Shown here in pieces: positions 35,527 to 48,872 of a stretch of 64,000 nt of DNA. Positions within the stretch are counted from its first letter, which is position 1. Each line of letters begins with the position of its first letter. Under the pieces are notes generated by a model. The model was not told the DNA's origin, searched no databases, and saw only the letters and a list, made by a program, of their open reading frames with translations. Source of the stretch: Sporodiniella umbellata (taxonomy: Eukaryota > Mucoromycota > Mucoromycetes > Mucorales > Rhizopodaceae); NCBI GenBank assembly GCA_025677835.1, contig JAIXMR010000083.1, positions 1-64,000 on the forward strand. Direction: 5' to 3'. The position numbers and the translations under genes were made by a program.

Positions 35527-38339
35527 ATTTGCTGCTTTTAGTTCTCTTTTTCTTCTTATTTTTCCGGTTACTATTACCCTTGGATGGTTGCTGTGTGTTT
35601 TTTGTTCCTTCATCAGCAGATTTTTCAGGTGTGTGTGAAGCTTCGGTTTGAGTAGTTTCTGCTTCATCCACTTCAGTTGGTTCGAACTCCGTCTTTGGCT
35701 GTGTTTTAGGCTCGTCTTCAACTTCGTCTGTTTCTATATCGATAGTCTCAGGTTCTTGAACAATCGGGTTGGGTGTTTTCGATTCATTTTCTGATTCTTC
35801 AATCACCAAAGTCTCTGGTTCATCAGCCAAAACGGTGGGATCATCCAATTGTTTTTGCCACATTTCGTAATAGATGCCTTCATTTTTGTTTGCAAGTGCG
35901 TTTTGAATCAGCTCATCATGACTTCCAGACTCTACTACACGACCGTCTTTAATAACCAAGATCAAATCTGCATTGACAATAGTTGATAATCTATGTGCAA
36001 TCACCAAAGTTGTGCGATCTTTAGTCATTTCGGCCAGAGCTTCTTGAATATAGCGCTCGGTTGTTGTATCAAGTGCGCTGGTAGCCTCATCCAGTAGGAT
36101 AATAGATGGATCCTTCAGAATTGTTCTGGCAATGGCCACACGTTGTTTTTCACCACCGCTCAAACGCAGTCCACGCTCGCCTACTTTGGTTTCGTAGCCA
36201 TCAGGGAAACTTAGGATTTTATCGTGGATTTGGGCAGCTCTAGCAGCATTCATTACGTCTTCATCAGACGCATTGACGTTACCGTAGCGAATATTGTACA
36301 TGATGGTATCGTTAAAGAGAACAGTATCTTGAGGAACGACGCCAATGTTCTTACGTAGCGAGGTCTGTTGAACTCGAGCGATATCTTGACCGTCAATCAA
36401 TACACGGCCACTGTCAGGATCGTAAAATCGGAAGAGTAATCGTAAAATAGTAGACTTTCCACCACCTGAGGGTCCAACCAAAGCCACGGTTGCACCTTTA
36501 GGAATAGAAAAGGAAATACGGTTGAGTGCTGTTTGTCGTTGATCATAAGAGAACGAGACATCTTCAAATACAACATGACCCTCTGTAACCTGAAGTTCAC
36601 CTGCTCCTTCAACATCTTTCACAGTCTCCTCAACATCAAAAAGATCAAACATTTTTTCCATATCGATAAAGTTTTGTTGGATCATACGGTAGTAGGTACC
36701 AAACCAATGCAGAGGTGTGTACAGTTGCATCATATAGATATTGAAGGTGACAAAGTTACCAGCCGTTAAACGACCCTCGGAGACCTCATAGGCAAACAGA
36801 AGCGAACCTGCCAAGAGACCGCCAGTAATTACAGCGTTTTGGGCCAAGTTGAGAACGTTAAGCGAGGCAGAGTTTTTGTAGTCTGCTTTTTGATATTCAG
36901 CAATGGATTGATCATATCGGTTCACTTCGAAAGACTCTGCATTGTAATACTTGACCGTTTCAAAGTTCAAGAGAGAATCAACTGCTTTTGTACGAGCAAA
37001 ATTGTCGAGTTCATTCATTTTGCGTCTAAAAGAAGTACGCCATTCGGTTAAGGTAATGGTGGTATACATGTACAGTGCCATCGTAATAAATACAATGGCA
37101 CCAAAAGGAATCGAAAATTGAACAGAGAAAACGACAACGGCTACCAAGATATTGGCCAGAGCAGGGAATATTTGAAAAACGATTTGGGATAGCAACTGGA
37201 CAATACTATTCGTGCCTCGGTCAACAACACGCAGAACCTCACCCGTCTTTCGGTTGATATGGAAATGTAAAGAAAGGCTGTGTAGATGAGCAAAAAGCTT
37301 GACTGAAATCTCGCGGGTTGTGTACTGACCCACAGGGATCCAAAGGTAGTTCTGAAGGGCTTGGATTACACCAGAGCTACCCTGAAGGAACTTGAATCCA
37401 ACGTAAGCGCAGACAGCAACCCAGGCAAATGTCTGAGGGTCTCGGTTGAATTGATCCACAACATAACCAATTTGAAGCGGGGTATAGACGTTGATCACTA
37501 AACCAAGAAGCATGAGTAAAAAGCAAAGGATCACCAACTGTTGCAATTTGAAGTCGCGCGGCCAAATGAAAGGTAGTACGCGTACAAACTTTAGCCAAAA
37601 TCCTTTTTCTTCTTTTGTTTTTCCGGTCGATAAATCTTGCTCAATTGAGCCGTAATTTGGTTGGGAAGACAAAAGGGGCTCGGAAGCAGGAATATGGCGA
37701 GTTGTATAAAGTAACTGAACGATGGAAAAGAAAAAAGTGAAAAGCTCGAATGTATAACGTGCGATGAATATTCCAAGTAACGCATAGTCGTACAAGTGGA
37801 AGGTGGTATCTGGGACAATTTTAGTCTGCTGGCTAATTAAATTTTTTCTTACCTGTGGAGTGTTTAAAAAAGCCCACTGCCCAAAACCAAGCAATAGAAG
37901 TATCTGCTATAGTAGCGGCAGCAAAAAATAAGTATTGAATCCAATACCACTTGGAAAACTTGTGCGACTCATCCATCAAACACACCAACGACACAATCCA
38001 TGCGGCCCAAGAAAGACCTGTGTAATATACAAGCATTGTTGGTAGCTTTTCTCCGTTTACTACTCGGAGTACAATAACAATAGAATCGCACAAGAAAGAA
38101 AAAGTAATCATACAAGACAATACAACAATCAATTTAGAAAGAGGAGATAGCCGCTTTTCTCTGCTCACAAGTGAGCTAGAAATATCTTGCCAAGGAACAT
38201 GACGGGTGGCTACAAAGCGAAAAAATCCACATACAAGAATAAAGGCTGTGAGAAAAGTAGGTCCCCAAAACAAAGGCGTTTCTACAGTAAACGATCCACT
38301 CGAATAGGTTGGTGGAAACGGACTCTCATGCAACGACAT
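35525..38339 (-). CDS. HMT1/ABCB6-type half ABC transporter
   Basis: Half-size ABC exporter with an extra N-terminal membrane domain, as in vacuolar Hmt1 (phytochelatin/glutathione-metal transport) and ABCB6. The start is ATG at 38339 (MSLHESPFPP). N-terminal exon holds about five hydrophobic segments; the main exon (down to 35525) has the TMD, Walker A GPSGGGKST, signature LSGGEKQRVA, Walker B ILLDEATSALD and the H-loop IAHRLSTI. The C-terminus is a long Glu/Thr/Pro-rich tail ending in a Lys cluster. The junction near 37833-37895 is uncertain: the obvious GTAAG...TTAG is only 20 nt and does not restore frame; a 49-nt GTGGGC...GCCAG intron does. About 900 residues in all. Substrate is not deducible. 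Confidence 0.9.
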
Positions 38340-38720
38340 GACTACCGAGAGAGGAAAAAAATAATAAAAATCACCCAAAAAAAAAAAAAAAAAAAACTTT
38401 TAACACCCTGCGGAGAACGAATGCCAAAAAGAGTTATTGACCATCATGCAACCTCGTATTGCTTTTTTTTATATACTTGACGCAATCGCAGTGAGCATAA
38501 TATGATGCAGTATATTCTATAGCCAAAAAAAAAAAAAAAAAAAAAAAAACACGTAATATCTCAGTTTCGTAACGTGTTATTTCTACTTATGGCTTGAAAA
38601 GTCTGTGTGTACGTATGTTTAGGTGTTTTAAACTACCTCCTTATTTTACTTTTTGAGGTGCAAAGTACTTGAAGTGTACATAGAGCTCAAGGCCTAGAAT
38701 CAAGGCCACTTTTATTTGTT

Positions 38721-39484
38721 TTACAACTTGCTTTTCAAGTATTCCTTCCATTCCTCTAATTCCCAACCAGAAGAAACGCTGTCGTCGCGGATACCATCAA
38801 ACAGTAAAGTAGGAGAGACATGAATGCCGTTTTGGCGCATAAGCTTAACTGCCAATTTTAGGTCGTTGGTTGTCTTGTTTCCTTTGTTTTCGGGTTCGCC
38901 TGTTCCATTGGATAGTAGGCTCAAGAATTGGTCTGAAGGAATACCTACGGTTTCTGCCAATTTAGCCAAGTCATGCAGTATTTCCCTACGCGATTTGTTT
39001 TCCAATGATTCATCAAAATACCTTTCCAGATGAAAAAAAAAAAAAAAAAAAGTCAGTACAAAGAAAAGGAAAGAGAAAACTCACTCTTTTTGATGCTCAA
39101 ATAGAACATCAGAGAACTCATAGAACTTTTGGTTGTTGATTTTTTCAACAGCTATTGCTGCTTCATGTACAACTGTAGAAGATGCGTGCCAAGGTTGTAC
39201 TTGTTGACGAAAAATAACTTTGACTTTTCCTGGGTATTCGCTCTCAATGTAGGGCCATACTTGCTATTTCTCATTAAAATAAAGTCTTTTGCTTTATGTT
39301 TACCTTGCGAATTTTTTTATAAAGTTTGGCGGAGAAAGGGCACTAAGCAGACACAAGCGGTTAATACACTATACAAATATATACTTGTGCTATTGCTTAC
39401 AACATAGTCCAAGCACAGTTCGATTGTATGAGGCGCGGTAACAGAGCCTAAAAGATGTCCGGAGAATTGTGGAGCTAAAGCCAT
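38721..39484 (-). CDS. DsbA-like thioredoxin-fold protein with CPFS motif
   Basis: Minus-strand exons 39401-39484, 39304-39342, 39085-39263 and 38721-39021 join in frame to 200 residues. The second exon is only 13 codons and encodes CPFSAKLYKKIRK, placing the active-site-like CxxS at the start of the first helix of the thioredoxin fold. Following blocks (WPYIESEYPGKVKVIFRQQV, QPWHASSTVVHEAAIAVEK, and the C-terminal HVSPTLLFDGI with the cis-Pro) match DsbA-family/2-hydroxychromene-isomerase-like thioredoxin proteins. No signal peptide is visible, so cytosolic. Having Ser at the second position suggests a monothiol or non-redox role. Four exons in under 800 bp explain why it is easily missed. 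Confidence 0.8.
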
Positions 39485-39874
39485 TTCAAAAAAATACAAA
39501 CGCTGCAACAAATGAACAGGGAATTCAAAAGGTGAAAGGTAGTCTTCTTTTTTTTTAATATATAAACCACTCGAAACGAGTTACGTCATTTTATATGCTG
39601 TTGACGAATTTATCAGAACCGCAGATAATGCAAACAGACGCAAGTACAGACGCGTTGTCTTGGGTCTTTGAACGCATAGCTAAGGCTATCCAAAGATGAC
39701 TTTTCCGGTCCGAAACAACGTAGTGCGGTACGAACATATTGTAAAGGCCGCTCAAGGGCAAATCGTAAAGTGGTACAACTAGACACGTCATCGAACAGAT
39801 GAACAGGTTACTTACGCGTCCGAGAGCTTCAAAAAAAAAAAAAGCACTTTATTTCTTTTCATTCACTATTCAAC

Positions 39875-40756
39875 ATGGTAAAGATTTATTTATTTTTTTA
39901 AAAAAAAGAACAAAAAGAAACCATGTGAAAGCTGACAACCTATATAGTCGATTATGCAATATAATGGAGGCTCTGTTGTAGCCATGGTCGGTAAAGACTG
40001 TGTTGCTATAGCTGCAGACAAACGTTTAGGAGCTCAGTTCATGACGGTATCCACCGAATTCCAAAAGATATTTAAAGCAACAGACAAGACATATATTGGT
40101 TTACCGGGATTAGCTACCGATGTTCTTACACTGTTAGTGCACAACAATCTTCAGAACAAAGACTCAACATCCCTTTTTTTTTTCACACTATAGAGCAGAT
40201 CGATTCCGTTTTAAGACAAATATGTATAAAATGAAGGAAGAGAGAGAGATTGAACCAAAAACTCTGGCTCATGTCGTTTCTTCTACTTTGTATGAAAAGA
40301 GGTATGTACACAGTTGGATTGTTGCATCCCTTAACGACTGTAGATTTGGACCTTATTTTGTCGAGCCTGTCATTGCTGGTTTAGGAAAAGATAACAAACC
40401 GTTCATTTGCTCTATGGATTTGATTGGATGCATCAACTTTGCAAAAGACTTTGTCGTTAGTGGAACAGCAGGACCTAACTTATACGGCATGTGCGAATCA
40501 CTTTGGGAACCTGATCTCGAACCTGAGGACCTTTTTGAAACAATTTCTCAAGCCCTTTTGAATGCGCAAGACAGAGATGCCCTCTCTGGTTGGGGAGCTG
40601 TTGTCCATATCATGTAAATACTTGTGTTTTTCTTTTTTCTAAAATATCTGACCTTTCGTTTTAGAACACCTACTGGAGTTACCACCCGTAGTCTTAAATC
40701 TCGCCAGGTAAGAACAAGCAAATTTGTTATACATATTAACTTGGGTTTAGGATTAA
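39875..40756 (+). CDS. PUP3: 20S proteasome beta-3 subunit
   Basis: Structural (non-catalytic) beta subunit of the 20S core. Exons 39875-39877, 39948-40132, 40194-40301, 40344-40613, 40665-40707 and 40751-40756 give 204 residues. The first exon is just the ATG, followed by [20 protein letters not shown]; the last is GAT-TAA, giving the ..LKSRQD end expected from orthologues. Other matches: [73 protein letters not shown]. There is no N-terminal Thr after a propeptide, as usual for beta-3. The exon 2 donor is GTTAGT at 40133, chosen to restore frame. Confidence 0.94.
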
Positions 40757-41849
40757 AAAAAGAAGGAAAGAAAAAACGCAGTGCACTCGTCATACACCTA
40801 ATAAAGCAGAGAAAGAAAAGAACAAAGACTGTCTATTACCCTTTTGTACGACATATGTATTGCATAATGAGAAACAGCAAGCACTTTTATCGACAGCTTT
40901 TCTTTCTTTTCTTGGAACGAAATTAGCTTCATTTTAACAATTGAATATTGCGCAATTGTCTAAGGACTGAGATAAAGCTGCTACATATCTTGTAGGTACA
41001 TGTAGTGGACTTGATTTGACTACACACTGGGAATCCAAAAAAAAAAAAAAAAAAAAAAGCCAAGTAACCTATATCCATTCTTCTCCAGTAATATGGGCCT
41101 GCTTGCATTTAGACAGAAAGCAATAGAAAGATAAGGTTTTCTACTTTGTTGTCTGTACAGTACTTGCTCTTTGTGTCTTATAGCCTTTTGTTAAAAGGCA
41201 CAACACTCTAAGCACATCTTTTCCTGTTCAGAGATTGCATAGTAGTTACAGTTGTATATTGTGCTTAAAACTGACTAACAAAGCTATTTCACAAACAAAT
41301 AAGTAAGAACGGTTGAGATTTTTAGATCTTTACTGTCTTTAAAATGCAGCTATTAGAGGTAACATAGTTCTAGCGTTAGAAAAGACAAATAAGGACTGAA
41401 CAGATACAAGAAGATAAGCAGTACCAATGAAAAGATTGAAAAGAAGTCAATACTCGTACATCAACATTCCTTTCAAAAGCGAGTGATAATAAAGGAGTGT
41501 TTCATAGCATTATTTTTGTAGATTGTTGTAAATTCAGAATTTGCTGTGGTTTTCTTCGTTTATTGGCGCCGCTCTAATATGAGCCAATAGATGTTTAAAC
41601 AATGTTTAAAATAAATTTTGTACGAGTAGTTGAATAGAGTTCAATTATATCGTAGAAAGGGAGAGACAGGCAGGTAGATAAGGGATTCGAATTGTTTTGA
41701 AAGCTTTGAAATATCCTTCCTTGATTTCAGGAACCTTTGAAAAAAAAAAAAAAGTATACGTCACCATTTCGTTTTAAAACTCCAATTACAAAAGTCATTA
41801 CTTTCTGCAATGTGTTACTTATTTTTCTTTCTTTTTCTTTTGAAACAAA
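40757..41849. other. Intergenic region
   Basis: AT-rich, one A run (about 41036-41058), no supported ORF. The last ~100 bp, with pyrimidine-rich TTTTCTTTCTTTTTC, is the likely promoter/5'UTR of the PP2A gene. Confidence 0.55.
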
Positions 41850-43095
<1,246 letters not shown>

Positions 43096-43849
43096 TCGTG
43101 TATAAAAAAAAAAATACAGAAATGACTATTTGATGCCCTGAACTGTAAACCCTTTCAAAAAAGAAGAAAAAAACAGCATTTTATTTACTTGTAGATTATT
43201 GTTATCCCATTAAAAGTGTTTCATACAAAAAAAAGATCCCAAGAGGCCTTTTTTCTTTATATATGTATATACAAAACCGTGTATCCACTCTGTTGTGTGT
43301 AAGTGTTGTATGACCTTACTAATACAGTATGACTTTTAGATGGCCTTTTTATTTATTTAGAAAAAAAAAAAAAAAAAAAAACAAATGTACTAATACGGAG
43401 GCCTATAATCGTTTACTGAGCAACTTCAAAAATAGAAATAGGGTACATTACATAAATAAGTCGTCAATATGAAAGAGGTATTAATGTATAATGACCAAGA
43501 AGCGTTGCCTTCAGTTTACCTAGACTTATTGCTTTTTATTCGATTTTTTTTTTTTAAAAAAAAAAAGCAAAGAGCCAAGATAGCTGGAATGTCACTGAAA
43601 GATAAATCATACAAAACTATTGCACTATCTCTAAATACAAACATAACCTGGAAAAAATGATCGTTGGTCGCAAGTAAACGGTAGCAATGAATTGTCAAGT
43701 ATATTTGAGTGTCAGTGTTTTTTATATTTTTTTTTAAAAAAAAAAAAAAAAACAGAAACACATGCTTTTATACAAAAATGAAAAGATACTTTTTTTATTC
43801 ATAAAGGTAGTTATTTACACATTTTAACTTGTTTTTATTAGATTCTGGA
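43096..43849. other. Convergent intergenic region with T/A palindromic runs
   Basis: Lies between the 3' ends of the PP2A and DHHC genes. Contains an A run at about 43361-43381 and two near-perfect T(n)A(n) runs at about 43544-43566 and 43728-43752. The short ORF at 43469-43660 spans one of these runs and is not supported. Confidence 0.6.
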
Positions 43850-45490
43850 TTAAGTAGATGTCATGCGTGTAGTGCTTTCGACTGAAGACAGCCTTTCTAT
43901 ATGTGTGGTACTTTCAAAGTGAGATACGTCTAACGATCCCCTTTGTTTTCGAGCGCGATCTACAATATTTTGATACATTTTTTCGCTATAGGGAAATACC
44001 AGACCTGTACCTAGACCTTGTTTGATAGGAACTGTTTCAATGTTAGTTGGGTTTATCGTTTGCTTCAAAAGTGTGTTTACCAAACCACCCCCAGAATGAA
44101 TTGCCCATAACAGATCGCCAGTTGTGCTTTTTGCTTTGTTCCCAGAGATAATTTTCAGGGGCAACAGAAATTACTTCAAAGTTGTGACCACTATTATCAA
44201 AATCGACTCTAATATCGTAAGGCTTATTCGACAAATGCTCAATGGTTGTCTCGTTGCGTAGTATGTATGAAAAATGAACTCCTGCAAATCCAAGTACAGT
44301 AAAACCAAAGATAAATGCTCTAAAAAAAAAAAAAAAAAAAAAAACATTGAGTGCACTATTCGTTTATATAGACTTGTCCCATATCAAAAGTTATTTACAT
44401 AATAATTAAAACTATCCATTGAGGATCCAACATATCACTCTATTTTGAATCAGTTTTTGTTTTTCCAGATTATATGTATATTTTAACCATTTACCATCTC
44501 TTGGATGCTCCTTACTACCAATGGCAAACTAGTTATAAAAACCCAAGCACCATATAAACCAGTATACAGCAAAAACAAAACAAAGAATTTGTAATTTCTA
44601 AAACCCACACATCCGCTGACCCTTAAAAAAAAAATTATGTTAAAACACAATTCCTTTTAAAAAAGAGAAAAATATGCAGGTCGATCGTACCAGGGACAAT
44701 GACTAAATTAATGAAAAAAGAATATCAGCAAAAGCCTTCCCCCTCCTTTTTTTTTTTTTTGGTTAAAAAGAAAAAGGGACTTACTGATCCATCTTCAAAA
44801 CGCAAGCGTTACATTCCCTACAATGATGTGCTCTTTCTGGTTTAAACCCGTCACAAAAATGACAGTATTTTGCTTGACCATCTTGTTTGCATACAGATAA
44901 TAAAGCTGTTTTGACATTCTGTTGATCCAAACAATGACTCTCCATTTTTGTCAAATCGTACAACTCTGGTGAATAAAAGTAACGTGGCAGATTTCTGTTA
45001 GATAATCCTCCAGATTCTGAGGATATGATGTTGGACTAACCGCAATAGGGAAACAGAAGAGTCAGTAATTTTGGTTAGTTTTAGTTGTCTCTTTTTTTTT
45101 TTTTTTACTTTGGTTTACTTTATCGGGTTTTCCTGGCGGTGTTAATAGAATTCTTGCATAACACAATAAGGCCATTGTCCATAAAAGAGTAGCAATAACA
45201 ATAAAAGCAACTAGACGTTTTTTTTTTTTTTCTGATTAAAAAAGCAGCTTAACAGATATTTTTATATTTACTGGCTTCTGATCTATGTGTTTCTGGCTCT
45301 TTAGTTATCAAATGTGCTATTTCAACGAAAAAAAAAAAAAAAGTTATTAATCGCTCAACAAAATAATAATAGAAAACAAACCACAGATTCGAAAGGTGTA
45401 TATGTACCATGTATATCCCATTAAACCAACTGCAACAAAGGGCAGAAGAAATCCTGCCACTTTTGAGCCAAGTGGAGAGGGCTTAGCCAT
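43850..45490 (-). CDS. DHHC palmitoyltransferase (S-acyltransferase) with 12-nt microexon
   Basis: Integral membrane enzyme transferring palmitate to cysteines. Minus-strand exons 45382-45490, 45272-45316, 45119-45231, 44785-45035, 44691-44702, 44488-44621, 44081-44317 and 43850-44031 join with every phase matching, 360 residues. Hydrophobic segments flank a complete DHHC-CRD: CHFCDGFKPERAHHCRECNAC, then the active site MDHHCPWVSGCVGFRNY. The residues HCPW come mainly from the 12-nt exon 44691-44702 (TCATTGTCCCTG). After the last helices come NWRSVMG...WFVPIK and a Thr/Ser-rich tail. General layout (four TM, CRD between TM2 and TM3, short N-terminus) fits Pfa3/ZDHHC-type enzymes; the exact orthologue is not assigned. 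Confidence 0.9.
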
Positions 45491-45583
45491 GTTGGAAGAA
45501 GAAATAAAGTAAAAGCGAAAATGAGAAAAAAAGGTACAAAGCCTCCCCTTTTATTTCTGAGGTTAAAAATAGAGACGTAATGA

Positions 45584-47255
<1,672 letters not shown>

Positions 47256-47649
47256 TGTTCAATGTTGAAAAAATAAACAAAAGATGATAAACAAAGATTG
47301 AATGTCTTGTATGCTTTTTTTTTTTTTGATTGGATAACCAGATCTATATTCTTCATCTGTGTTACTGTACACGAATGACACGATGTGTGTACTTGGTAAT
47401 ATGTGTATAGATACATATATACGACTCATGCTCACTTTGAGCTTAAAAATACAACCGGTAAAGTGAGCTAGTACTCAAGGTTTACACACTGCCGGGTGTC
47501 TATGGACTTATGTAAGCCTCTAAAATAACGATCAACTAGCATCGACTCATGCGATTGGGCTTCTGTAATCTTTGATATGAAGCCAATAGGAAATCGATCT
47601 GTGTTTTAGCATCCTGATGATCATTTATCTATATTTATTATGCCATCCG

Positions 47650-47683
<34 letters not shown>

Positions 47684-48014
47684 CGGATTGACCGTAGATA
47701 CATAGTAAGATTTTTTTTTGTTTTTGTTTTTTTTTTTGTTTTTTTTTACAGACAAATTTGCAATAATCCTGAAAATCCACAGTCTATGAATTACAGTAGG
47801 GCTCAGGTACTATAAAGCCATTTAATTAAAGGCAGTATAAGTCATGCTTTTGAATATACATTTAGGCAGGTGCTCAATTTAAGTCGTTAAAAAACTGGTT
47901 TTTACTCACAGTCAGAACATGCATGTGTGGTTCTCAAGCATCTAACCTTATTTACAGATCCGATTTTTTCAAATCCATTTAGCTCTTATAGTAGTATTTA
48001 TCAAAGTAGTTGCC

Positions 48015-48045
<31 letters not shown>

Positions 48046-48619
48046 AATAAAAAGTGTAATATAATTTGGAACAGGCAGGTGTTTGATTCTTTCACCTAAA
48101 AAAAAAAAAAAATAGTGTTTTTCCCAAAACATGTAGCTTAAAACAAAATCCATTAAGCTCGAACGTTAACAAAATAAGACCTCTAAACTGTCAAAACTTC
48201 TTTCAAGACCCTTTGAACTAAATCCATTGGGTGTATATGGAGCATACAGGCACTCTTTCTAAAACCAGTTGTATTTAAGACATGTTTATTTTTTTTTTAT
48301 ATACATTTAAAAACAAAATTGTACAATAAGCAGAGAGCTCATGTCATGCTTTTACAGCATAGAATACGTAGAAGCTGATGACTATGTGTTTTTGATTTCC
48401 GAAACTGACAGAGATAGAGTGCACAAAGAAAGGCGCCTTCAACCGCGCCATCTATTTTGATCCCACTCTTGCTTTGCTTTGTTCAGGATGTATGTTCACC
48501 TGTATTTGAAATGATACAGATTTGTATTTTATTACATTTCTTGCCCTTTCGTTTGCTTATGTTTCTTTATTTCCCCGTGAGGATTACTTTTTTAAATACT
48601 ACGAAAGCGTACCATTTTG

Positions 48620-48656
<37 letters not shown>

Positions 48657-48872
48657 AAAGAGAAGCAAGTGGTTTGGTCTAGAAGTAAAGTAAATTGACA
48701 TTATTTGTTTGAACCAACAATAGAATTGTCCAATCAAAACAACGCGGATCTGAATTTCTCTTAGCGCGTTCCTGCCTAATTTTTTTTTTTTTTTTTTCTA
48801 GTCAATCACGCAGTCGCGTTAAGTTTTTTTTTTTTTTTTTTTTTGATATTTTTCAAACCAATCTTTTGTAAC
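47256..48872. other. Divergent intergenic region, homopolymer-rich
   Basis: Between the divergent Met17-like and RPA1 genes. Very long A runs at about 47651-47682, 48016-48043 and 48622-48655, with T runs near 48780-48843 directly upstream of RPA1. A 39-codon ORF at 48341-48460 (MSCFYSIEYVEADDYVFLIS..) is listed in findings only. Confidence 0.6.

Noticed and set aside
43469..43660. 63-codon ORF with IAGMSLKDKSYKTIALSLN
   Set aside because: Superficially like a transposase helix-turn-helix, but it spans a T/A palindromic run and has no continuation.
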